In this document: positions 7,008-12,150 of the stretch, piece after piece
Position numbering within the stretch: the stretch's first letter is position 1
Layout: the number at the start of each line of letters is the position of its first letter
DNA from: Acidobacteriota bacterium
GTDB taxonomy: Bacteria > Acidobacteriota > Vicinamibacteria > Vicinamibacterales > Fen-181
Direction: 5' to 3'
Assembly (NCBI GenBank): GCA_003157675.1
Contig: PMKG01000397.1
Coordinates: forward strand, 330-12,479
DNA length: 12,150 nucleotides
The notes under the pieces: model-generated
Told to the model about the DNA's origin: nothing
What the model saw: only the letters and a program-made list of their open reading frames with translations
Database searches by the model: none
Made by a program: the position numbers and the translations under genes

Positions 7008-8039
7008 ATGATCAATAGGATCTTCCGGTTCACGATCGTTCTCGCCGGCATTGCGGGGCTGTCCGCGGGCGTCGTCAGCCAGACCCCGTCGACGGCGTCG
7101 CCGGCGCGCGTCGAAGGAGGTCGGGGCGTGAATTCGCAGGCCCGCGTCCAGGTGACCGTTCTCCGGATGCCCTATGTGGAAGAGCGCAACGTCGCCGAAC
7201 TCTCGCCGGGGCCCGACGCGCTCGTGTCAGGCGGCCTGCTCGTCGAGCTCGAACGCGCGGGCGCCCTGGCGACCAGCCCTGATGCGGTGCGCCTCACGCC
7301 CAAACAGGACCGCCAGTACGGCGCGTGGCAACGGCTCGCGCTCGCCAACGGCAATCTCGCCGACGCGGTTGCCGGAACCGTGCGCGACGGTCGGTTGGCC
7401 GTCGGCCTGCTTGCCAACTGCAGCTCGCTTCTCGGCATGCTCGGCGGCGTCCAGCACGCGGGCGCGACAGGCCGGGCGGACAAGGTGGGCCTCGTCTACA
7501 TCGACGCGCACGGCGACTTCAACACGCCCGAGACGACGCTCAGCGGAATGCTGGGAGGAATGGACGTGGCCGCGGCCGCCGGGTTGTGTCTCACCCGTCT
7601 CCGCGTCACGTCGAAGCTCGATCCGCCGCTGCCGCCCGCCGACATGATTCTCGCCGGTGTGCGCGACACCGATCCGCTGGAGCAGGAACTGATCGACCAG
7701 CACAAGGTGCCGCGCCTGTCGGTCGCCGACCTTCGCGCGCGCGCCGGCGCCCTTCGGACGACGTTCGCCGCGCTCTCCGCACGCGTGGCCCGCATCTATG
7801 TCCACATCGACATGGACGTCCTCGACCCGGCCGAGGTGCCTGGGCACTCGCTGAGCGTGCGCGGCGGACCGACGAGCGCCGAGCTTGGCGAGGCCGTGGT
7901 TGAGATGTTCAAGGACCCGAAGGTCGTCGCAATCGGCATCGCCTCCACGCCGACGGGCGAGCGGGACGCCAATGGGCGATCGCGCAAGGCGGCCTACACA
8001 CTGATTCGAGCGGCGATCCGGGGTGCGCAGGCGCGGTGA
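7008..8039 (+). CDS. Arginase/agmatinase-family (ureohydrolase fold) protein with signal-peptide-like N-terminus
   Basis: The protein has 343 residues from the ATG at 7008, or 303 from the GTG at 7128. Ureohydrolase motifs: D166-A-H-G-D170 followed by FNTPETT, and H-I-D268-M-D270-VLDP, supply four aspartates and one histidine for a binuclear Mn site. The third motif, usually GGDHS, reads LANCSS, so the metal-ligand His is replaced by C138. The usual SGNxHG substrate loop reads SGMLGG. These changes are shared in part by poorly characterised arginase-like proteins, so guanidino hydrolysis is likely but not certain. Residues 1-25 (MINRIFRFTIVLAGIAGLSA) look like a signal peptide, which is unusual for arginases. 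A consensus AAGGAGGT at 7114-7121 sits 6 nt before the in-frame GTG at 7128, which would give a cytoplasmic form of normal family length. An upstream in-frame ATG at 6972 is also possible. It lies 92 nt after the hydrolase gene. Confidence 0.85.
   Translation: MINRIFRFTIVLAGIAGLSAGVVSQTPSTASPARVEGGRGVNSQARVQVTVLRMPYVEERNVAELSPGPDALVSGGLLVELERAGALATSPDAVRLTPKQDRQYGAWQRLALANGNLADAVAGTVRDGRLAVGLLANCSSLLGMLGGVQHAGATGRADKVGLVYIDAHGDFNTPETTLSGMLGGMDVAAAAGLCLTRLRVTSKLDPPLPPADMILAGVRDTDPLEQELIDQHKVPRLSVADLRARAGALRTTFAALSARVARIYVHIDMDVLDPAEVPGHSLSVRGGPTSAELGEAVVEMFKDPKVVAIGIASTPTGERDANGRSRKAAYTLIRAAIRGAQAR
7114..7130 (+). promoter_or_regulatory. Consensus ribosome-binding site before an internal in-frame GTG
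   Basis: AAGGAGGT at 7114-7121 is followed after 6 nt by GTG at 7128, in frame with the arginase-fold gene and exactly at the end of its signal-peptide-like segment. No comparable ribosome-binding site precedes the ATG at 7008 or the ATG at 6972. This could be the true start or a second start giving a cytoplasmic isoform. Confidence 0.6.
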
Positions 8040-8102
8040 GATCGCCCGGGCATCAGCGACCGGATGTGAGCCGCCTCATGGGGCCGAGGAAGAGAGACGG
8101 GT

Positions 8103-8285
8103 ATGAAGATGACCTTCGCCAAAGGGGCGGCCCTGAAGGACCCTTCGAGCCTCTTCAACTCCAGTCTTGACGGGAACACCAGGCGTGCCATCGACTTCCA
8201 CGAGGGCGAGAAGATAGACGAGGAGGCGTTGAAGACGCTCGTTCGCGCCGCCGTGGCCCTGAACACGTCCGCAGCCCGACGCTGA
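8103..8285 (+). CDS. DUF1801-like C-terminal fragment, probable gene remnant
   Basis: The fragment has 60 residues. MTFAKGAALKDPSSLFNSSLDGNTRRAIDFHEGEKIDEEALKTLVRAAVALNT matches, from memory of the family, the C-terminal half of DUF1801 (YdhG-like) proteins, with the typical LFN..L.GN..RAID..EG..ID..AL..L..AA..LN pattern. Full-length members are roughly 120-140 residues, and the N-terminal half is missing: a stop lies in frame at 8067-8069 and no homologous sequence is apparent upstream. GAGGA at 8086-8090 is too far from the ATG (12 nt) to be a strong ribosome-binding site. It follows the arginase-fold gene by 63 nt. Either it is a decayed remnant or a short expressed derivative; I favour a remnant. 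DUF1801 proteins have no established biochemical role. Confidence 0.6.
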   Translation: MKMTFAKGAALKDPSSLFNSSLDGNTRRAIDFHEGEKIDEEALKTLVRAAVALNTSAARR

Positions 8286-8352
8286 TCCCCGGAATGGGGA
8301 CAGGCCGCATGGGGCCTCCGGCAGCCGTCCGCCGAGAAAACCGCTCCGACCC
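8286..8352. other. Convergent intergenic spacer with weak hairpins
   Basis: The spacer lies between the end of the DUF1801-like fragment and the end of the FAD oxidase gene on the other strand. CCCC-ggaat-GGGG (about 8287-8299) and AGGCC-gcatgg-GGCCT (8302-8317) could form small hairpins for transcripts from either side. Neither is followed by a T-run, so bidirectional termination is only a suggestion. Confidence 0.35.
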
Positions 8353-9954
8353 CTACGAGAAGATGACGCCGGGCGCCAGTTTGCTGTCCGGGTCGAGGGC
8401 GCGCTTCACCGCGCGCATCTCCTCGACCCCGACGTCGCCGTAGAGGTGGCGCAGCAGCGCCTGCTTGATCGCGCTCCGGCCCACGCCGTGCTCCGAGAGC
8501 GGCGACCCGCCGCGCGCGACCACCTCGAGGCCGAACTCGAGAATGGCCTCCTGGCCCGCCTCGACGTCGGCCACCGTCCGCGGGATGACGTTCGGGTGGA
8601 CGTTGCCGTCCGAGACGTGGCCCCAGATGGCGTAGGGCAGGCCGCGCCGCTCGTAGCCTCGCCGGTAGATCTCCATCATTTCGCGGAACCGGTCGAACGG
8701 CACGATCATGTCGGCCGCCGTCTTCTGGATCGCCGGGTCCACTTCCTGCTTGGCGAGCGCCACGCGCTGCTTCACGGCCTCGGGCGCCGACTCCCGGAAG
8801 TCGAAGAACTGCTGCGCGCGGGACTGGTCGCCGGGCACGGCGACCTCCACGTGATCGAGGACGCCGGCCTCGTCCAGCAGGCGGCAGAACAGGCCGAGCG
8901 GCGCCCGGTCGCCGCCCGGGTCGAGCGCCGCCGCGATCTGGTCGTAGGCGTCCTCGCCCGTGGTGCCGGCGGCGAGCTCGAGCTGGACGAGCAGCGCGAC
9001 GTCGGTCTCCGGCGGCAGTGCGACGCCGTGCTTCGCGTCACTTCCGTCCTCGTGCAGCATGGCGAGGCAGCGGCGGTCGAGCATCTCGATGGCCGAGACG
9101 TCCAGGCCGAGCGGGTCCCGATCGCGCCACGTGCGCCGCGACCGCTCGCGCAGGTCGGCCACGATCCCGAGAGCCAGCGCCTCGTCCGGGAACGGGACGA
9201 GCGCCAGGCAGGCGGCCGGCGCCGGCGTCAGGACGGCGAGCGTCGCTTCGACGACCACGCCCAACGTGCCTTCGGCCCCGATGAAGAGATCGATCAGGTC
9301 CATCCCGGGCGCCGCGTAGTAGCCGGCCGATCGCTTCGGCACATCCGGCATCCGGTAGGTCGGAACGGGGACCGTCATCACGCCGCCCGACGTCTCGATC
9401 TCGAAGAAGCCGTCGGGGTGCGCGTGCACCTGCCCGCGCTCGATGTCGAGCACCTCGCCGCACGCGAGGACGACGGTGAGCCTGCGGACCCAGTTCCTCG
9501 TGCTGCCGTATTTGAACGTGGCGGCGCCCGACGCGTTGGTCGAGATCGTGCCGCCGACAAACGCGCCGTCGTAGGTCGGGGCCGGCGGGTAGTAGCGCCG
9601 GTCCGCGGCGAGCGCCTGCTTGAGCGTGACGACGGGCAGGCCGGGCTGCACCCTGACGAAGGTGTCGGTGCTCTCGAGCATCGCCGCCATTTTCGCCGTG
9701 CTGAGGACGACGCCGCCGCGAGGCGTGGCGCCGCCGGTCACCGACGACTGCGCGCCGATGGGCAGCACCTGGCAGTGATCGCGAAGGATCGCCGCCACCT
9801 CCGCCTCGGTGCGCGGAAAGACCACGCCGTCGGCGCGGCCGCCGGGGTAGTGCGCTGCATCGTCGAGAAACGACGCGACGACGGCCGGGTCGGCCTGGAG
9901 CGGCGGCGCGACGAGAGGGCCGCGGGGGGGACGGGTGGATGTGCGATGAGACAT
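8353..9954 (-). CDS. FAD-linked oxidase, GlcD / D-lactate dehydrogenase (cytochrome) type
   Basis: The protein has 533 residues from the ATG at 9954. The N-terminal PCMH-type FAD domain (about 30-215) shows PGGRADGVVFPRTEAEVAAIL, the pyrophosphate loop LPIGAQSSVTGGATPRGG and YDGAFVGGTISTNASG. The C-terminal FAD-oxidase domain shows IGAEGTLGVV, GHVSDGNVHPNVI (the HxGDGNxH site), SEHGVGRSAIK and LDPDSKLAPGVIF, the standard end of the family. It oxidises a 2-hydroxy acid such as D-lactate or glycolate and passes electrons to the membrane chain; the substrate is not determined. No separate GlcE/GlcF Fe-S partner gene is adjacent. A TTG at 9987 would add 11 residues but falls beside a palindrome, so the ATG is preferred; no clear ribosome-binding site helps. 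The peptide has no signal sequence, in line with a cytoplasmic-face enzyme. Confidence 0.87.
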   Translation of the reverse strand: MSHRTSTRPPRGPLVAPPLQADPAVVASFLDDAAHYPGGRADGVVFPRTEAEVAAILRDHCQVLPIGAQSSVTGGATPRGGVVLSTAKMAAMLESTDTFVRVQPGLPVVTLKQALAADRRYYPPAPTYDGAFVGGTISTNASGAATFKYGSTRNWVRRLTVVLACGEVLDIERGQVHAHPDGFFEIETSGGVMTVPVPTYRMPDVPKRSAGYYAAPGMDLIDLFIGAEGTLGVVVEATLAVLTPAPAACLALVPFPDEALALGIVADLRERSRRTWRDRDPLGLDVSAIEMLDRRCLAMLHEDGSDAKHGVALPPETDVALLVQLELAAGTTGEDAYDQIAAALDPGGDRAPLGLFCRLLDEAGVLDHVEVAVPGDQSRAQQFFDFRESAPEAVKQRVALAKQEVDPAIQKTAADMIVPFDRFREMMEIYRRGYERRGLPYAIWGHVSDGNVHPNVIPRTVADVEAGQEAILEFGLEVVARGGSPLSEHGVGRSAIKQALLRHLYGDVGVEEMRAVKRALDPDSKLAPGVIFS

Positions 9955-9987
9955 GGCTGTCGCTGGGACTTGCGGGGGTCGCCGCAA

Positions 9988-10007
9988 AACAGGGCTAAAG
10001 CCCTGTT
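9988..10007. repeat. Perfect palindrome AACAGGGCT-aa-AGCCCTGTT
   Basis: Two 9-nt arms (9988-9996 and 9999-10007) are separated by 2 nt. It lies 34 nt upstream of the FAD oxidase start codon. It resembles REP-type intergenic palindromes in form, but could equally be a regulator's operator. Confidence 0.75.
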
Positions 10008-10036
10008 CCGACCGTTGATCTCGAGCAGCGGCGTCC

Positions 10037-10076
10037 GCGTGATTGACTGGCCACTAGCCCCTACCACTGCCTACTG
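10037..10076 (+). repeat. Dispersed intergenic repeat, copy B
   Basis: It begins GCGTGATTGACTG and continues through GCCACTAGCCCCTACCACTG. It aligns with copy A at 2597-2636 in the same orientation and also shows a rough 7-nt rhythm (ACTGGCC, ACTAGCC, then degenerate units). As with copy A, it lies between two minus-strand genes, here the M20 peptidase (3' end at 10108) and the FAD oxidase. Confidence 0.65.
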
Positions 10077-10086
10077 CATGCTACAC

Positions 10087-10100
10087 GCGCCGTAAGGCGC
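10087..10100 (-). terminator. Short GC hairpin just after the M20 peptidase stop codon
   Basis: GCGCC (10087-10091) pairs with GGCGC (10096-10100) around a 4-nt loop, 7 nt downstream of the M20 stop codon on the minus strand. There is no T-run after it, so it may only be a 3'-end hairpin. Confidence 0.35.
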
Positions 10101-10107
10101 AAGGCGA

Positions 10108-11541
10108 CTACTCTGTCAGTGCCTTGATCAGCCGATACAAGAACTCCCTCCCCTCGTAGAACTGCCTCACTCCCATCCGCTCGTCGCGGCCGTGCGCGCG
10201 GATGTCGTCGACGTTCTCGAAGGCGCCCAGGCCGTAGGTGGCGATACCGGCCATGCGGAACCACTTCCCGTCGGTGGCGCCGGTGCCCATCACGGGCACG
10301 ACGGGCACGCCGGGCCACATCTCCGACGTGATGCGGTCGAGCGCGCGCATCAGGGCCGGCGAGAGCGGCGAAGCCGGTCCCGGCCTCGCCTGGCTCACCG
10401 GCGTAATGGCGATCTCCTTGTCCGCGACCTCGCGGACGAGCGTCTGCATCACGTTGTCCGTCGTGTCGTCCGGGAGCATGCGGCAGTTGACCACCACCCG
10501 CGCGAGCTGCGGCAGGGCGTTCTCGGCGTGGCCTCCCTGGAGCAGGGTCGGCACGCAGGTGGTTCGCATGAGCGCGTTGTAGTACGGCGTCTTCGCGAGG
10601 CGCCCGGCCGCCGCGAGATCCGGTGGCGTGGCGGCGATCGCGCGCATGTCTCTCGCGACCTCGCCCTGCTCGACGCGCGACATCCGCTCGAAGAAGGTGC
10701 GCGTGACCTCGTTGAGGCGGATGGGGAAGTCGTACGCCGCGAGGCGCGTCAGGCCGGCGGCGAGATGGTAGATGGCGTTGTCCTTCGAGGGGACCGAGCT
10801 GTGGCCGCCCTTGTTGCGCACCTCGAGGGCGAAGCTCTGGTAGACCTTCTCGGCCGCCTGCACGTTGTTCGCGACGTAGCGGCCGTTCTTCATCTGGCCG
10901 CCGCCGCCCTCGTTGAGCGCGAGTTCAGCATCGACCAGCTCGCGGTGCGCCCGCAGCAACCACTCCGCCCCATTCGAGTCTCCGCTTTCCTCATCGGCTG
11001 TGAGCGCGAGGATGATGTCGCGATTCGGTCGGTACCCCTGACGCTTCAACTCGAGGAGGTTCGCGACCCACGAGGCGTCCATGTCCTTCATGTCCGAGGT
11101 GCCGCGCCCGTAGAAGAAGCCGTCGCGCTCGACGAAGGTGAACGGGTCGAGCGACCAGTCCTCGCGCCGCGCTTCGACGACGTCGAGGTGGCCGAGCAGC
11201 AGGAGCGGCCGTGCGCTGCCGGTGCCGCGGTAGCGGGCGACGAGATTCTGCTTCTTCGGATTCGGCCCGAGCACCTGGACATCGTCCGCGGCAAAGCCGC
11301 CGGCAAGGAGGCGGGCAGCCATGGCCTCGGCGGCCTTCGTCGAACCGCCGGACGACTCGGTGGTGTTGATGTCGATCAACTCGCGGAAGATGTCGAGCGC
11401 GAGGCCGTTCACGCCCGCCGGCGCAGGCGGTGGCGTAGGCGCGGCCTGCCTGGCGTGGAGCGTCGCCAAGGCGAGCGCCGAGGCCAGGGCGACGGGTAGC
11501 ACGAGCGAGGCAAGACGATGAGAGCGAGGAACGGTATGCAC
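10108..11541 (-). CDS. Secreted M20-family metallopeptidase (M20/M25/M40 carboxypeptidase-like)
   Basis: The protein has 477 residues from the GTG at 11541. Residues 1-32 (RSHRLASLVLPVALASALALATLHA) form a signal peptide, followed by a Pro/Ala linker. Zinc-site and catalytic residues follow the M20 order: H118 and D120 in LLGHLDVV, D150 in GRGTSDMKD, E184-E185 in TADEESGD (general base and ligand), E211 in ALNEGGGG and H450 in RAHGRDER. Between them lies the lid/dimerisation domain with VRNKGGHSSVPSKDNAIYHLA. It should cleave small peptides or N-acyl amino acids outside the cytoplasm; the substrate is not known. The frame stays open to a GTG at 11574, but the extra residues precede the signal peptide and would span the TATAAT box, so 11541 is preferred. 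There is no ribosome-binding site, consistent with a leaderless mRNA. Confidence 0.88.
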   Translation of the reverse strand: MHTVPRSHRLASLVLPVALASALALATLHARQAAPTPPPAPAGVNGLALDIFRELIDINTTESSGGSTKAAEAMAARLLAGGFAADDVQVLGPNPKKQNLVARYRGTGSARPLLLLGHLDVVEARREDWSLDPFTFVERDGFFYGRGTSDMKDMDASWVANLLELKRQGYRPNRDIILALTADEESGDSNGAEWLLRAHRELVDAELALNEGGGGQMKNGRYVANNVQAAEKVYQSFALEVRNKGGHSSVPSKDNAIYHLAAGLTRLAAYDFPIRLNEVTRTFFERMSRVEQGEVARDMRAIAATPPDLAAAGRLAKTPYYNALMRTTCVPTLLQGGHAENALPQLARVVVNCRMLPDDTTDNVMQTLVREVADKEIAITPVSQARPGPASPLSPALMRALDRITSEMWPGVPVVPVMGTGATDGKWFRMAGIATYGLGAFENVDDIRAHGRDERMGVRQFYEGREFLYRLIKALTE

Positions 11542-11547
11542 GGGGCG

Positions 11548-11553
11548 ATTATA
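11548..11553 (-). promoter_or_regulatory. Perfect -10 box (TATAAT) for the M20 peptidase gene
   Basis: TATAAT on the minus strand ends 6 nt before the GTG at 11541, which would place the transcription start at or next to the start codon. No good -35 is visible 16-18 nt upstream. An exact TATAAT is rare by chance in DNA this rich in GC. Confidence 0.55.
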
Positions 11554-11647
11554 TCGTTCGCCGGGGCACCCCACAGGCTTCGGTCGTCAGCCCTCGAACC
11601 GGAATCCCGCCTCATCTAAATAACGGACCGCCCGAGTCCTATTTTCG

Positions 11648-11656
11648 TGCTATATT
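11648..11656 (+). promoter_or_regulatory. Extended -10 promoter candidate for sufB
   Basis: TGC-TATATT matches the TGn-TATAAT extended -10 pattern and lies in the only AT-rich patch upstream of sufB (about 11615-11660). It predicts a start near 11663 and a leader of about 90 nt. No clear -35 box is present; GGAC-N7-GTCC (11625-11639) overlies that position. Confidence 0.5.
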
Positions 11657-11681
11657 GGAGACCAGAACGGTCGGATAAGGA

Positions 11682-11717
11682 GGCTGACCGGGAGCCGGCC
11701 CCCAATCCCGGTCAGCC
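11682..11717 (+). promoter_or_regulatory. Perfect 12-bp hairpin in the sufB leader
   Basis: GGCTGACCGGGA (11682-11693) pairs perfectly with TCCCGGTCAGCC (11706-11717) around a 12-nt loop. It lies between the candidate promoter and the ribosome-binding site of sufB. No T-run follows, so it is not a typical terminator; it could be a leader regulatory element, an mRNA-stabilising structure or a DNA operator. Confidence 0.6.
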
Positions 11718-11751
11718 GAGCTTCAGCCGCTGCCGTTCGAAGGATCTGCCG

Positions 11752-12150
11752 ATGAGCACGGAAACCCGGACGATCGAGGCGCTTACCAACCAGGACTACA
11801 AGTACGGTTTCGTCACCGACATCGAGGCCGACACGATCCCGCGTGGCCTCAACGAGGACGTCATCCGCCAGATCTCGGTCCTCAAGGACGAGCCGGAGTG
11901 GCTGCTCGACTGGCGGCTCAAGGCTTACCGCACGTGGTTGACGCTCGAGGATCCCGACTGGGCCAACGTCCATTTCGACCCGATCGATTACCAGGACATC
12001 ATCTACTACTCTGCGCCGAAGCGGAGCAAGGCGCTTCGCAGCCTGGACGAGGTGGACCCGGAAGTCCGCCGGACGTTCGAGAAGCTCGGCATTCCGATCG
12101 ACGAACAGAAGGCGCTCGCCGGCGTGGCGGTCGACGCGGTGTTCGACAGC
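11752..12150 (+). CDS. sufB: Fe-S cluster assembly scaffold protein SufB, N-terminal part
   Basis: The window shows 133 residues, and the gene continues past the right edge. YKYGFVTDIEADTIPRGLNE, EPEWLLDWRLKAYRTW, WANVHFDPIDYQDIIYYSAP, LDEVDPEVRRTFEKLGIPI and EQKALAGVAVDAVFDS are hallmarks of the SufB N-terminus and separate it from SufD. SufB is the core of the cytoplasmic SufBCD scaffold, where Fe-S clusters are built with sulfur delivered by SufS/SufE or SufU. GAAGGAT, about 7 nt before the ATG at 11752, is a good ribosome-binding site. It is probably the first gene of a suf operon continuing to the right. No Rrf2-type (IscR/SufR) regulator gene precedes it here; the divergent neighbour is the M20 peptidase. 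Confidence 0.95.
   Translation, partial: MSTETRTIEALTNQDYKYGFVTDIEADTIPRGLNEDVIRQISVLKDEPEWLLDWRLKAYRTWLTLEDPDWANVHFDPIDYQDIIYYSAPKRSKALRSLDEVDPEVRRTFEKLGIPIDEQKALAGVAVDAVFDS

Noticed and set aside
8446..10095. A 549-codon open frame on the plus strand opposite the FAD oxidase
   Set aside because: It is antisense to a gene with clear family motifs, its translation is low-complexity Arg/Asp/His/Val-rich, and it has no recognisable domain. It is an expected artefact of high third-position GC.
10192..11499. A 435-codon open frame on the plus strand opposite the M20 peptidase
   Set aside because: The same shadow pattern: biased composition, no motifs, and a complete metallopeptidase on the other strand.
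11625..11639. GGAC-N7-GTCC as an Rrf2/IscR-type operator over the sufB promoter
   Set aside because: Only four base pairs per arm, and it matches neither known IscR motif; too weak to call.
11677..11700. A short leader peptide translated from the AAGGAGG in the sufB leader
   Set aside because: No ATG, GTG or TTG lies 4-12 nt downstream; only a CTG, followed within a codon or two by sequence locked in the hairpin.

Overview
This is a high-GC bacterial chromosomal window. The reading frames are dense, the long antisense open frames are third-position-GC shadows, and several exported enzymes are present. A five-heme ActA followed by a Tat-signal ActB (alternative complex III), secreted hydrolases and peptidases, and heptanucleotide intergenic repeats together suggest an aerobic member of the Acidobacteriota, perhaps Vicinamibacteria. 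That assignment is an inference; there is no rRNA gene or other marker here to settle it.

Layout. 1-2508 (minus strand): the start of an alternative complex III operon. A small eight-cysteine zinc-ribbon protein is followed by actA (pentaheme cytochrome c) and the first 440 codons of actB, which runs off the left edge. 2509-2631 is an intergenic patch made of degenerate 7-nt repeats with a long inverted repeat. 2632-3993 (minus) is an APC-type amino acid/amine permease. 4176-4715 (minus) is a four-helix membrane protein of unknown function. 4716-5071 is a divergent intergenic region. 5072-5731 (plus) is an F420:NADP reductase-like dinucleotide-binding protein ending in a strong hairpin. 5830-8285 (plus) holds a secreted alpha/beta hydrolase, an arginase-fold protein with two plausible starts, and a DUF1801-like C-terminal fragment. 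8353-9954 (minus) is a GlcD/D-lactate dehydrogenase-type FAD oxidase. 9955-10107 holds a palindrome and a second copy of the 2597-2636 repeat. 10108-11541 (minus) is a secreted M20 metallopeptidase with a near-perfect -10 box directly before its start. 11542-11751 is a divergent regulatory region. 11752 to the right edge (plus) is the N-terminal part of sufB.

How the genes relate. ActA and ActB belong to a quinol-oxidising respiratory complex. The FAD oxidase probably feeds electrons from a 2-hydroxy acid into the respiratory chain. The secreted hydrolase, secreted peptidase and permease fit a heterotrophic life on peptides and esters, and SufB starts Fe-S cluster assembly. No defence system, CRISPR array, prophage, insertion sequence or RNA gene was recognised, and nothing here reads clearly as a new multi-gene system. 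The most useful leads are the heptamer repeat family, the arginase-fold gene with a consensus ribosome-binding site placed to skip its own signal peptide, and the leaders of sufB and the M20 gene.
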